From contig BLLK01000076.1 in NCBI GenBank assembly GCA_021927905.1, positions 1 through 59,726 of the forward strand: DNA of 59,726 nucleotides, given 5' to 3'. The notes under the pieces are model-generated. The model ran no database searches, was not told the origin of the DNA, and worked only from the letters and a program-made list of their open reading frames with translations. The position numbers were made by a program, and so were the translations under genes. This DNA comes from Chaetoceros tenuissimus (taxonomy: Eukaryota > Bacillariophyta > Thalassiosirophyceae > Chaetocerotales > Chaetocerotaceae). Below, one piece after another: positions 1 through 9,950 of this stretch (the first letter of the stretch is position 1; each line of letters begins with the position of its first letter).

Positions 1-1207
1 ACACTAGAAAATGGAAAACTGATCCCAATCCGTGGAAAACCAACTTTTAACCAACTCACCGACCTACGGAAACTTCTTGTCCAAAATGCTGCCACAATCC
101 ATACAACGCTTGGTGGAGGACAACATGGCTATTCAGGACTTGTAGTGTCCCCAGCTGACTACGCGCTCCTCAGTAATGTCCCGTTCCAAATGCCAGGATT
201 ACCACCAGTGGATCCTGTGTACCCTCCAGCTGCTACCCAACATCAAATCTCGGCTGCAGACAGAGTGCATACCGAACAATGGCGAAGATACAACGAAGCT
301 GTTGCAGTGGAACAAGCATTAAAAAAAACAATTGACTGAAGTTATTGAGAGAATTTATTTGAATCAACGACTAAATAATATTACTGGCGTGCTTACGGGC
401 CCTCTCCACGACACTATGACTTGGTTACTACAAACATATGGCCAGGTAAAATATTCCACTGTTGTTGAAGAACAAGCTGCACTCACAAAATACCCAGTCC
501 AAGTCCACACCACTCTCACTGATTTTTTTACAAAAATTGACGAGCACGTTCCTCGTGCTACGGCTGCAGGAGTCCCATTGACCGAATTTCAAGTTATTGC
601 AATCGCCAAACAAGCTATTCAGAAAAATACAAGTTTTCAGCAGGCTGTTATGGCTTGGAATGCAAGACAACAGCAACCGACCTGGATTGCCTTCAAGCAA
701 TTTTTTCTACAACAACAAAATGATTTGGAACAAGTCCTCGAGGAAACACCAGCTGGACAAATGTTCCACACTCCTACAGCTGATGATCATCAACTAATGA
801 TGCAACTCATGAACATGCTCCTTGAACAGCATCAAAACCCACCAGCACCTGCTCCAGCTCCACCAGCACCTGCTCCAGCTCCACCAGCACTTGCTCCAGC
901 TCCAGCTCCACCAACACAAGATCATTCTGCTTTCCATGCTGCACAAGCAGCAGAGATCCAGCTACTTCGTGCAGCTATCGATGCATTGCAGGCAAATGTA
1001 CGTCGTCCTCGTAGACCTCCACAGCCTATGACTGGACCAAGACAAGGCCAACCAAGTCGACCAATTCCTGCTCACTTCAATAAATACTGCTACACTCACG
1101 GACGCTGCAATCATGATTCTCCAGGGTGCAGAAATAAATGCCCTGACCACAAGGATGAAGCAACCATGGCAAATAAAATGGGTGGAAGTACATTTGGATG
1201 CTCTTGA
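1..1207 (+). pseudogene. Copia gag, frame-broken
   Basis: Gag/capsid region. It is open in frame 1 from base 1 to 339, with the block GGGQHGYSGLVVSPADYA. It then continues in frame 2 from about 332 to the TGA at 1205-1207; the switch falls in a run of A bases, so a single-base indel explains it. A Pro/Ala-rich low-complexity stretch lies at 838-915. A zinc-knuckle-like block follows at about 1086-1160, with Cys/His residues in YCYTHGRCNHDSPGCRNKC, as expected for nucleic-acid binding by Gag. The start is off-window. Gag and Pol are separated by one in-frame stop, which could be mutation or a readthrough site. Confidence 0.8.
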
Positions 1208-1504
1208 CGAGGTGGGACCGGAATAATCAATACTGATAAAATAAATAATATTTGTATTCCTGCAGTCCCACCCTCAATAGAAAATATTTTACAAGGAACT
1301 GATGTAATGAAAGCAGACTCTGGTGCATCTGGCACATACCTGATGGAGACACATGCGGAAAAATTACACAATTTACAGCAAACCACAACTGGTCCAGCAG
1401 TCGGAACTCCAACAGGTATCAGAATTGAACCGAACAAAAATGGCAATCTCCCTTTGACGGTCTCTCAGAGGAAGCAAAACAAGCCCATGTTTTTCCAGAA
1501 CTAA
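1208..1504 (+). pseudogene. Copia aspartic protease segment
   Basis: In the same frame as the second part of gag, after the TGA at 1205-1207. It contains the retroviral-type aspartic protease signature ADSGASGTYLM, with the catalytic Asp codon near 1316. The frame ends at a TAA at 1502-1504. The adjoining text in frame 1 (SEEAKQAHVFPELTSASLL, about 1465-1524) joins directly to the Pol ORF, so a one-base change near 1453-1460 separates protease from Pol. Copia elements normally make these as one polyprotein. Confidence 0.8.
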
Positions 1505-1524
1505 CGAGTGCATCGCTTTTATCA

Positions 1525-4500
1525 ATGGGACAACTGTGTGACGATGATTGTACTGCTGTATTTACCAAAAATGATTTACAAATTTTCAAAAATGGAAAAT
1601 TATTGATTAAAGGACTACGAAATAGAAAGGATGGACTGTGGGATGTTCCGTTTGATCAGTCGAAGCTTCTCCAAAACCAACCATCTGCGAATGTTTTAAT
1701 AGATCTCCAACAGTCAAAAAAGGAACTCGCATCATTTTATCATGGAGTGCTTGGTGGCCCAGTAAAAACAACATTTCTCAATGCACTTCGGAAAGGATTC
1801 TTCACCAACTGGCCCGGTCTGACCACCGAATTGATCTCAAAACATCTTGATCCAAAAATCTATACAGCCAAAGGTCATATAGCACAAGAAAAACAGGGGC
1901 TCAGGTCGACTTCACAAACTGATACTGATTTTTTACCAGAACAAGAGACAGAAAGAACTCATGAATGCTTTGTTACCATCGAAAAGTACGACGAATTGAA
2001 TGGAAAATCCTATTCTGACCTGACTGGTCGTTTTCCCATTCCATCTAGCCGAGGCAATGAATATATTGTTGTGATCTATGACTACGATGCAAATGCTATT
2101 CTAGCCGAAGCAATTCCAAACCGACAAGCTGCAACCATCCGTGACGCCACTATCAAAATGCTAGATAAATTGACAACCGGAGGTTTTACTCCCAAGCTGC
2201 ACATTTTGGATAACGAATGCAGTGCCCTGCTCAAGGCTGCTTTTCACAAACACAAAATTAAATTTCAATTGGTACCTCCACATCAAAAAAGGCGTAATGC
2301 AGCCGAGCGTGCGATTCAAACATTCAAAAATCACTTCATAACAATTCTCTGTTTGGTCGATCCTGATTTCCCTCTATCTGAGTGGGATCGTCTCCTTCCT
2401 CAGACTCTCCTTAGCTTGAACCATCTGCGAGCAGCCAGAGTCAATCCAAAATTATCGGCCTATGCTGCACTTGAAGGAATTTATGATTTCAACAGATCTC
2501 CATTAGCTCCCCTCGGAACCAAGCTTGTGTACCATGTCAAGCCTGATCAACGATCCACCTTTGGCACAAGAGGCAAAGAGGCGTGGTATGTAGGACCTGC
2601 ACCAGAACACTACCGTTGTGTTACTATTTTTCTTCCGGACACACAACGCGAAATACAGGTAGATACTGTGCAATATTTCCCGAATAGGGTACCGATCCCA
2701 AAGTCGTCCAAAGAATCTCTCCTTCTAAAATCAGCCTTAGACATGCTAGAATTACTGAAGGATCCGACGCCGGCTATGCCAGCTCTTGATTACTCGCAGC
2801 TCACAACTGCCGCAGTAACCAAACTTGCAGAACTATTGCATCGTGCAGCCAAACAACCGAAGGTGCACATTCCTACTGACAGTGTTCCCACAGAGAACGT
2901 TCCAACTCCATCCACCCCCGACGAGAGGGTCGAACCATCATCCCCTGCACAAGTTCCGAGGGTGGTGTCACCAACCCCACTTCCACAGGAGGGTTCAACT
3001 CAACATCCGGCACAAGTTCCGAGGGTGGAGTCTCAACGTTCTCCACAGCCATCTGTTAGTCCAACGCAACAGCCAACACCAATTCCCATTACACAAGATG
3101 ACGATTGTACTCCATCTCAACGCCTGCATCGCTACAACACCAGAAATAAATTTTCAAGGCAAAATGCACTTGTCCATCTCCTTCAGGAACAACCATCTGA
3201 TCCATCTGATATGTTTTTTATGCCAACAGTGCATCATATTTTCAATGAAATTACTGGAAAAAAGGAAACATTGGACACACTCCTTGCTGGAAAATTTCAT
3301 GACATCTGGAATCGATCTCTTTCCAATGAGTTAGGTCGTCTCACTGAAGGTATCCGTGACATAAAAGGTACACAGACCATGGTCTTCATACACAAAGATC
3401 AAGTCCCAGTCGGAAGAATAGCAACCTATCTCAATCCTGTTTGTGATTACAGACCCAAAAAAGATGATCCACATCGAGTTCGATTAACGGTGGGGGGAGA
3501 TAAATTACCGTACCCTTTTGATGCAAGTTCTCCAGCAGCGGGATTGACAGATGCCAAATTAATTTTCAACAGCACCATTTCCACCGACAACGCAAGATTC
3601 ATGTCCATCGATATAAAAGATTTTTTCCTAAATAATCCTATGCAGCGATATGAATATGCACGGATTCCGGTACGATGGATTCCTGAAGACATCATGGAAA
3701 AATACAATTTGAAAGAAAAAATTTACAATGGTTATGTCTATGTTGAAATTCGTAAGGGTATGTATGGCTTAAAGCAAGCTGCACGTATTGCATATGACAG
3801 ACTTGTCGAATATTTACGTCCTCATGGATATGCTCCCTCCAGAACCAACCCAGGTTTATGGAAACATGAATCCAAAAAAGTGTACTTTGCATTATGTGTG
3901 GATGATTTTGGTGTGAAATATACATGTAAAAAACAAGTGCAACATCTGCTGGACGTACTACAGCAACAGTATCCGATTCAATATGACTGGTCAGGAAATG
4001 AGTTTCTTGGGCTGACGTTAGACTGGCATTACGACGAAGGCTATGTCGACCTGTGGATGAAGGGATACATTAATCATGTTCGTCACAAGTTCCAACACCC
4101 AGATCCAAAGCGACCCCAACACTGTCCACACCCATATCGAGAAATTCGATATGGTGCAAAAATTCAATATGCGGACGCACCGGACGAAAGTCCTTTGCTA
4201 TCCAAGGCTGCAACGCGAGAAATACAAGCTATCGTTGGTTCATTACTATACTACGCACGAGCTCTTGATTCCACATTGCTTCTGGCATTGAATACATTGT
4301 CTTATCAACAATCCAAGCCAACAGAAACTACCAAAAAATTAGCCATGCAATTATTGGACTATGTGGCAACATATCCTGATGCTGTCATTCGATTCAAACG
4401 TAGCGACATGATTTTATATATCCACTCTGATGCCGCTTACCTCGTGCTTCCAAAAGCACGCAGTCGAATTGCTGGATATTATTTTTTAAGCAACAATGTA

Positions 4501-5076
4501 CGAGATGGTGAGGACCCACCACTCAACGGTGCTGTCCTCGTCGAATGCAAAAAACTTGATCCAGTTGCGAGCTCCTCTGCCGAGTCTGAAACAGGTGGAT
4601 TGTATAACAATGCACAGAATGGTGTACCAATGCGAAATGATCTTGAATTTTTAGACCACCCCCAACCTGACGATGGAACACCTTTAGTCACAGACAATGC
4701 TTCTTCTCATGGCCTCCTAACAAAACTTATGAAACCAAAACGAGCAAAAGCATGGGACATGAGATACCATTGGCTCGAAGATCGAATTCAACAAAAGCAG
4801 TTCAAACTGATTTGGAGAAAGGGTATAGAAAATTTAGCTGATTATTTTACAAAACATCACCATCCAGCAGTGCACCAGAAGATGAGATACAAATATTTGC
4901 AATGCATCAATGCAATGATTGACCAGCAATGGCCTTCAATCCGTAAACAACTTCCACATACGCGCCTAGCGAGGGTGTGTTATAAACGCCAGCTCCAACT
5001 GGCTAGCAACCTAGCCGCATACATGGCAAGCTATTTACCGATTACTCAAGATTCAGCATTTCCGTTGCTCTCTTGA
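1525..5076 (+). CDS. Copia Pol: integrase, reverse transcriptase, RNase H
   Basis: Makes the cDNA and inserts it into the genome. In order: a pre-integrase block with WPGLT and KGH but without the usual HHCC zinc finger; the integrase core with the likely DDE triad at about residues 165 (SDLTGRF), 229 (ILDNECS) and 261 (AAERAI); a Pro/Ser/Thr-rich linker at roughly 430-530; the RT with MSIDIKDFFLN and the catalytic CVDD at about 791-794; the Copia RNase H with HSDAAY, SSSAESE and TDNASSHG. The C-terminal end (ADYFTKHHHPAVHQ) is typical of the family. The ATG at 1525 is only the first Met in this frame; coding matter continues upstream to about 1460. The 1183-residue frame itself is intact. 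Confidence 0.93.
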   Translation: MGQLCDDDCTAVFTKNDLQIFKNGKLLIKGLRNRKDGLWDVPFDQSKLLQNQPSANVLIDLQQSKKELASFYHGVLGGPVKTTFLNALRKGFFTNWPGLTTELISKHLDPKIYTAKGHIAQEKQGLRSTSQTDTDFLPEQETERTHECFVTIEKYDELNGKSYSDLTGRFPIPSSRGNEYIVVIYDYDANAILAEAIPNRQAATIRDATIKMLDKLTTGGFTPKLHILDNECSALLKAAFHKHKIKFQLVPPHQKRRNAAERAIQTFKNHFITILCLVDPDFPLSEWDRLLPQTLLSLNHLRAARVNPKLSAYAALEGIYDFNRSPLAPLGTKLVYHVKPDQRSTFGTRGKEAWYVGPAPEHYRCVTIFLPDTQREIQVDTVQYFPNRVPIPKSSKESLLLKSALDMLELLKDPTPAMPALDYSQLTTAAVTKLAELLHRAAKQPKVHIPTDSVPTENVPTPSTPDERVEPSSPAQVPRVVSPTPLPQEGSTQHPAQVPRVESQRSPQPSVSPTQQPTPIPITQDDDCTPSQRLHRYNTRNKFSRQNALVHLLQEQPSDPSDMFFMPTVHHIFNEITGKKETLDTLLAGKFHDIWNRSLSNELGRLTEGIRDIKGTQTMVFIHKDQVPVGRIATYLNPVCDYRPKKDDPHRVRLTVGGDKLPYPFDASSPAAGLTDAKLIFNSTISTDNARFMSIDIKDFFLNNPMQRYEYARIPVRWIPEDIMEKYNLKEKIYNGYVYVEIRKGMYGLKQAARIAYDRLVEYLRPHGYAPSRTNPGLWKHESKKVYFALCVDDFGVKYTCKKQVQHLLDVLQQQYPIQYDWSGNEFLGLTLDWHYDEGYVDLWMKGYINHVRHKFQHPDPKRPQHCPHPYREIRYGAKIQYADAPDESPLLSKAATREIQAIVGSLLYYARALDSTLLLALNTLSYQQSKPTETTKKLAMQLLDYVATYPDAVIRFKRSDMILYIHSDAAYLVLPKARSRIAGYYFLSNNVRDGEDPPLNGAVLVECKKLDPVASSSAESETGGLYNNAQNGVPMRNDLEFLDHPQPDDGTPLVTDNASSHGLLTKLMKPKRAKAWDMRYHWLEDRIQQKQFKLIWRKGIENLADYFTKHHHPAVHQKMRYKYLQCINAMIDQQWPSIRKQLPHTRLARVCYKRQLQLASNLAAYMASYLPITQDSAFPLLS

Positions 5077-5155
5077 TCTCATCTGTGTAACTAGTTCATT
5101 TATTTCGCTAATTACTTAGTAGCAATTACCTCAACAAATTCACTAGTCTACAACA
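4976..5155 (+). repeat. Putative 3' LTR of the Copia element
   Basis: Tentative. A purine run GCGAGGG at about 4969-4975 could be the polypurine tract, followed by TGTGTTATAA as LTR start. The element ends CTACAACA at 5155, a good TG...CA pair. This gives an LTR of about 180 bp overlapping the end of Pol. The 5' LTR is outside the window, so the left boundary cannot be checked; the right boundary is firm from comparison with the copy near 33050. Confidence 0.45.
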
Positions 5156-5677
5156 GGCACGCATCCTTCATTTTTGCAAGGTATCCACATTTTGCCTGCC
5201 AGGCCAGTCCTATTTGCCTCCTTTGCAATGATTGTTCGAAGAGATGATCCACCGACCTTTCTATTGTGGAAGAATACAAATGGTTTGTCATACCTTGGTA
5301 TAGGTAATGCAGGAGTATACTTTGAAACCATGTCTGGAATCTGGTCTTTCCAATATTGTAGTCTCGATTCAGCAACTTCTTTAGTGATTGTGATCGGATC
5401 TCTGTCATGTACTACTAATAGTCCAGTAGTGCTGTTGCTGGTGATTGGGTCAGAACTACTATCACGGACTACCATTTCAGTAGATACATTTGTAGTATTG
5501 CTTCTACTGGCTTTTGAAATTTGTATTTCTATCCTCGTCTTTGTTTTTTTTTCTGAAAGAGAAACTAATTCAGACTCTTTCAGAAGAAAAATGAAAATAA
5601 AAAATAAAACAAAGGAAGTTGAACAATGTCTGTTTCTTTCTTGTTGAGTTCGCTAGGCTAATCAGATTACGGAGCAT
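5156..5677 (-). pseudogene. Sulfotransferase N-terminal part, cut by Copia (ST copy 1)
   Basis: Relative of the gene at 32540-33717. On the minus strand it runs from a Met at 5677 with an N-terminal hydrophobic anchor, through a stem region, to the PAPS-binding 5'-phosphosulfate loop HNRKVGGSSLR, and stops after NEGCVP where the Copia LTR begins. The rest of the gene should lie left of the Copia, off the window. Relative to the other copy it has a frame break just after the membrane segment, near the codon string ending GAAAGAGTCTGA. Its protein differs from the other copy at many positions in the stem, unlike the near-identical block that starts beyond about 5830. Family: carbohydrate sulfotransferase, Golgi type II membrane protein (inference). 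Confidence 0.8.
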
Positions 5678-5819
5678 TTTTCTACCAAAGAGATACCTGA
5701 GCAGATTGAAAATTTCTAGTGTTGGGGGAATAGAAATCTGTCAGTCTCAATTTCAGATCGGGGAGAGGAGTTTTATTTCTCCGAAATTTGGTCCAATCTT
5801 GATCCTCCATCCCATCTTA

Positions 5820-6030
5820 GGAAAGAGGAAGGGGGGAATGGCTCTTCTTTCCTTTCTTAGAACTCAAAAACTCAATCTCTCCATATCCGATCAGGAGAAG
5901 GGGAGAGGAAGGAAGGAAGGAAGGAAGGATTGGGATTCTAAGCAGTCGTGGAGAGAAAAAGAGCTGAAGAAGAGAGGGAAAAGGAAATGTTCGGGTATGT
6001 AAAAAACTCTCTCAGGTTGAAGTTTTCCGT
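5820..6030 (-). promoter_or_regulatory. Repeated upstream module A (copy 1)
   Basis: Copy of the repeat that also occurs at 9122-9341, 19922-20160, 28495-29105, 22570-22700 (partial) and 32195-32424. Read on the gene strand it holds ACCCGAACATTTCC, a CCTTCCTTCC tract, GAGTTCTAAG and CCATTCCCCCCTTCC. It precedes ST copy 1 in the same orientation as at the other genes. The end nearest the gene is changed here: the ATTAAACCG block is replaced by other sequence at about 5790-5815. Regulatory role is inference. Confidence 0.55.
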
Positions 6031-6035
6031 CACAG

Positions 6036-7177
6036 GTGCATGGGTTTGTTCCATCGCGCAACCTAAACAATCATGAGATTCCATTGAACTACCAAAAAGA
6101 AACTTTACCAGCATCTTCAAACTTCAATTTTAATCAAAAGGTGAAAGCACAGGTAAATGGGGAATATATTCCAAACACTATTGAAGCATGTAAACTACTT
6201 CAATACGAACCTACTATGCATCTCGAGCATTCAAAGCTTGTGATGAAATTTGATCAAGCTGAAATTAAGAAAGCATACCGTCAGAAAGCCAAAGCCTATC
6301 ATCTAGATTCTAGAATTAAAATGTTGAAGGATGAAGAAAGATTCTTTCAGAAGAGCAGAAGCACATGATCAATATTGAGTTCCAACGATTAAATGCAGCA
6401 TATAGAGTTTTGAAATTCAAGGCTAACCAGTCCCCAGAGGAGAGTGCAAAAGAAGTTGTAGTTTCAAGTAAATTTGGAAGTTATAGATCTCAAGCTTACT
6501 CTGATTATCACACTGATAATGATCAACGAGTTGGTATTTGTCTAGGCAATACATCAATCAGTCCAAACAGTTTTGAACGCAAAGTATCTGCACATGAACC
6601 TCCAAGAAAGAAGGGGCCTGTTAGGGCTAGAGATGATTATTCCACAAGTAATGAAGATAGAGTGAGCCTTTATAGAACAGGAACTCAGAAACCTGTCACG
6701 CCTAAACCGAAAGCGCAACATGTCAAGAGAACAGAAAAGCACGTATCACGACAAGGCCCTCAAAAGATGGATGTCAGTGAAAAGAGAAAAGTAAATGCTT
6801 ATTCTGAGTATAACTCAAGCATTGAACAGAACGTTGGAAAATTTAGTGTGAATGATGAAATTGTGGAGAAGATGTTACGAGACCAAGAGGCAAAGGCTAG
6901 AAAGATGAAAGCAAGTATTAGCGTCGAGGAGGTTACTGAGAAATTGCAGCCAGAACCACTTGTAGAAACTCCAAGCCCTAAGTCTCCTGAGCCTTTGCAA
7001 GAGGAAAAGCCTGGCTTCTCTTATGATTTCAAAGATTATACTTCAGAGCAGACTTCATATGCAAGTGATGATGAAATTCTTCAACGACCAAATAGAAGAG
7101 TCAGTGCTTTTTCTGACTACACCACTTCAAATGATCAACGTGTTGGTCTATATGGAAGAGTTGGATCTAGTAGCTAG
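6036..7177 (+). pseudogene. J-domain-like repeat protein, frameshifted (copy 1)
   Basis: The N-terminal ORF (6036-6368) ends in a J-domain-like helix pair: IKKAYRQKAKAYHLDSR. The HPD motif that stimulates Hsp70 is HLD here, so co-chaperone activity is doubtful. Two single-base shifts near 6345-6385 break the frame; the helix resumes at FQRLNAAYRVLKF in the ORF 6365-7177. The rest is a low-complexity tail with four degenerate repeats of about 16 residues: AYSDYHTDNDQRVGIC, ARDDYSTSNEDRVSLY, AYSEYNSSIEQNVGKF, AFSDYTTSNDQRVGLY. There is no membrane segment. It is divergent from ST copy 1 and convergent with the transporter gene. The same breaks occur in the copy at 31047-32188, so they predate the duplication. 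It is the one gene here with no evident glycan role. Confidence 0.6.
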
Positions 7178-7456
7178 TATTTTTCGAAGCTACAGTTTCG
7201 GGGACCATAGGGAAAGTTTTCAAATTGGGTTTGATTGATTGTAAGAAAATAGAATTGAGAAGACTGCAATCAAACGTTTTATAGATTTACATGTTAGAAA
7301 GAATAAAGCATGAGTATCATTATAAATTAATAATATACTTTTGCTTCTACTTAAAACGAATAACTCTATTCAATAGAGGAGTGCTTTTGCTTCACTAGAG
7401 ACTTTGGATTTGATTAGGAAATAGCTAGATATTTAGATTATATATTATTCAACATA

Positions 7457-9026
7457 CTAAATTTCACGTAACTTCGATTTTCTTCCATCTTCAAGATCGA
7501 AAGAATAGGAGTCAGTGAAGCAATCGTCTACCAAGTCTTGGAGATCACGATTGTCAGAGTTTGAGAGTTTGGTGTAACGAAAAGGACCATATCGTTGTAT
7601 GTAGAATAACAATGTATCAACGTTGACACTTTTTAGGAAAAGGGCAATGATAAATATCATCATTCCTACCAAATGCATAGGTGTACATCTATTGTTCTTG
7701 AATGCAATGAAACTGATGAATAAGGTAAATGCTTTCCTTGTAGTAGAGGTGATGCTCATGGACAAGGCACCAAATCGTTTTGTGATTGCTCCTGCGCAAG
7801 ATGATCCACATAGACCAGTCAAAGTAAACAGTATAAGAACCACAATTTTGCGACTTATAGTCCAAAATATTACACTGTCTTCCTCGGATCCATCAGCGAG
7901 GTTTTGAATTTGAGGTATCGTTCCATGTCGAAGGAAAAAGTGCTGGAATCCCGGTATAAACTCTCCGCTTATTATGGTCGCAACAAGCATTGCTACAAAC
8001 GATATCGAGTAGATGACAAGTTGAAATTCATCTTGTGTAGTACGATGATTTACCATGATTAATTCAGAATAATTCGCAACAGCACCATCACATATCAACG
8101 ATACAGTCTGGATATATTGGCAAACATTGAATATTTTGTGAGATTATGAAATAATTCCTCCAAAATCAAGAAGGATAATATGAATTGAAACTTACCAACA
8201 TTGCAAGTCCTAGTGGGTGAAAGACAGTTGTTTTGGAATGCATATCTGCATTAATAAAGAGCGATAGACCTGTCACCAATAGTCCAACCATCCAATAGTC
8301 TTGTTTTGAATATGTTCTTTTTCCAATCACAATTCCACCAATCATGGTAAACATCACTCTAGAACTCTTGATGAGGGTTTTCATGGGATAATTTAAGTAT
8401 CGCATGGCAGCGTTCGTCATACCAACATCAGTAGCTCTAATCAATGATAAAGTCAGGTACAATTTGATTAAAGTCCAACGATGATTGCTGTTCTCTACAG
8501 ATGGTTTTTCTACTATAATGGAATCTGTGTTGTTGTTTGTAGGTTCAAAGACTATCGACTCATCATCAGTTATGGACTCTGTCGTCGAACTTCCACTTGT
8601 CGACACTGGACCTTCATCTCTATTCCCAATGGAGACAGGAGACATGGAAGCAGTACTCACAAGCACTAATGATGGAGAAGAATCAGAAGGTGAAGCCTCT
8701 TCTTGTGCTCTTTTTTGTTTCATATAGCATCTTAATCTGTCCAACATTGTCAAAATAAAACTCCAGAATGCATATCCTAGAAATTGACAAGTACTGAAAA
8801 ACATTGTATACTTTCTTCCAGTAATATGAACGGCAATTAATTCTTGAAGGTATCCATAGACAAGAGTAAATGAGAAAACCCCACATGCACAAACGTAAAA
8901 ATGGAAATTGGGCGAAAGATGAGAAAGGTCCATTCCAAACAAAACCAAATCTGTCAATTCTTGCTTGGAATCTAGCCTTTGACTTCTTCTTCTACGCTTT
9001 GTACTATCTTCTTCCTTGTTGAACAT
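7457..9026 (-). CDS. PAPS transporter, SLC35B2/B3-like (copy 1), two exons
   Basis: Nucleotide-sugar-transporter superfamily member resembling the 3'-phosphoadenosine 5'-phosphosulfate (PAPS) transporters, which import the sulfate donor into the Golgi. Exon 1 is 9026-8196, intron 8195-8108 (GTAAGT...CCAG on the gene strand), exon 2 8107-7457, giving 493 residues. Family-like blocks: VFSFTLVYGYLQELI near the N-terminus, MTNAAMRYLNYPMKTLIKSS after a Ser/Thr-rich insert of about 80 residues, and FGALSMSITSTTRKAFTLF in exon 2; about ten hydrophobic segments. The open frame extends a little upstream of the chosen Met at 9026 until a stop in the module A end (CATTAAACCG), so an original longer N-terminus may have been lost. 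It is divergent from the glycosyltransferase-sulfotransferase gene, with about 0.9 kb between them. Substrate is inferred from family resemblance. Confidence 0.85.
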
Positions 9027-9121
9027 ATCCCTCGCTGAATTATTTTTTCCAGATGGTGTTCTACTTCTACGGTGTAATTTACTTGGTGTGATTCGAAGAA
9101 CATCGTCTTCGTCTTGACTTT

Positions 9122-9341
9122 CGGTTTAATGTGAGGGGAGAGGAAGGGGGGAATGGCTCTTCTTTCCTTTCTTAAGAACTCAATCTCTCCATATCCGATC
9201 AGGAGAAGGGGAGAGGAAGGAAGGAAGGAAGGATTGGGATTCTAAGCAGTCGTGGAGAGAAAAAGAGCTGAAGAAGTCTCTCTGAGAGGGAAAAGGAAAT
9301 GTTCGGGTCTGTAAAAAACTCTCTCAGGTTGAAGTTTTCCG
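9122..9341 (-). promoter_or_regulatory. Repeated upstream module A (copy 2), before PAPS transporter
   Basis: Complete copy, about 220 bp. On the transporter strand: CGGAAAACTTCAACC, GACCCGAACATTTCC, CTCTCCACGACTGC, the CCTTCCTTCC tract, AAGAGCCATTCCCCCC, and the end CACATTAAACCGA. Its gene-proximal end lies about 95 bp upstream of the Met at 9026. It is the same orientation relative to the gene as at the other module A genes. Confidence 0.6.
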
Positions 9342-9599
9342 GTCTTTAATTTTTTTCCCCTGTCTTTAATTTTTTTCCGCTGTCTTTAATTTCCCCCCTG
9401 CCTTTAATTCCCCCCCTAATTTTCCCCCTCTGTCTTTGAAGAGGTTGAAGTCTTCCGGTCTTTAATTTTTCCCCCTGTTATTAGACTAAAATGGTCTCAC
9501 GAAGAATAGGTTGAAGTGTTACAACTGATCAGTCGTAGGAAATTTCTAGACCCTTCTATTTTTGGTTTTTCGAACTTCCAATTTTACCATCCTACCATC

Positions 9600-9745
9600 C
9601 TTTTGAAGTGTTCGGGTCATTAGACTAAAAAGATCTAATAAGACTTATCTCAACTGATCAGTCGTAGGAAATTTCTAAACCCTTCCATTTTTGGAACTTC
9701 CACAGTTCACCATCCTTTTCAACAAAATATTCGGCGATCCCCGAG
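9600..9745 (+). promoter_or_regulatory. Repeated upstream module B, before the GT-sulfotransferase fusion
   Basis: Begins GTGTTCGGGTCATTAGAC and ends about 130 bp later with ATTCGGCGATCC, roughly 200 bp before the ATG at 9951. The same head and tail, in the same orientation relative to a gene, occur at 25757-25985, 22185-22560, 47870-48060 and 52905-53120. Between modules A and B (9342-9600) lie more short repeats of the type TCTTTAATTTTT and GAAGTGTT, and no ORF. Confidence 0.6.
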
Positions 9746-9950
9746 GGAACTGAGGGTGTTCGGTGGTAATTTTGATTCCGAAGACATTTTCTGGGAGAAT
9801 ATCTTTTCAACAGAGACTAGACAACTAGGCAGGAGATTGATTAACTCCTCATTCCTGTCTGTGAAATTTCTGGTGCCACGAAAAGAAAGGGCTGTAATCT
9901 AAAAACAGTTGCCAGGGGTCCTCGAATAAAGCCTATATCTTACTTTCATC

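Larger units (their letters stand above)
1..5155 (+). mobile_element. Ty1/Copia-type LTR retrotransposon, 5' end outside window, decayed
   Basis: The order gag, protease, integrase, reverse transcriptase, RNase H is that of Ty1/Copia elements. The 5' LTR and gag start lie off the window. The right end reads ACTAGTCTACAACA and is followed at 5156 by GGCAC. The undisrupted relative at about 33045-33060 (opposite strand) continues without a break through this point, so the element inserted into a sulfotransferase gene. GGCAC is the likely 5-bp target duplication, but the other flank is not visible. Gag has a frameshift in an A-run near 319-327, an in-frame TGA separates gag from protease, and a frameshift lies near 1455, so this copy is probably not autonomous. 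Confidence 0.93.
5820..9740. repeat. Left arm of a recent inverted segmental duplication
   Basis: Matches 27582-32424 in reverse orientation. The transporter proteins encoded in the two arms differ by one residue (Ile/Thr) and the J-like ORFs are identical. The inner boundary is sharp: both arms share sequence up to ATTCGGCGATCC (9740 here, 27582 in the other arm) and then diverge. The right arm is about 0.9 kb longer because it carries two insertions (27929-28426 and 28646-29031). A looser match continues outward through the sulfotransferase copies, but with clearly lower identity. Confidence 0.9.

Noticed and set aside
6000-6035. Mini-intron GTATGTAAAAAACTCTCTCAG in module A
   Set aside because: It has GT and AG ends but only about 21 bp, and other module copies read GTCTGTAAAA in the same place without any coding context.
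8481-8727. Plus-strand ORFs inside the transporter gene
   Set aside because: Antisense shadows of the well-supported transporter exon; the same holds at 29497-29743.
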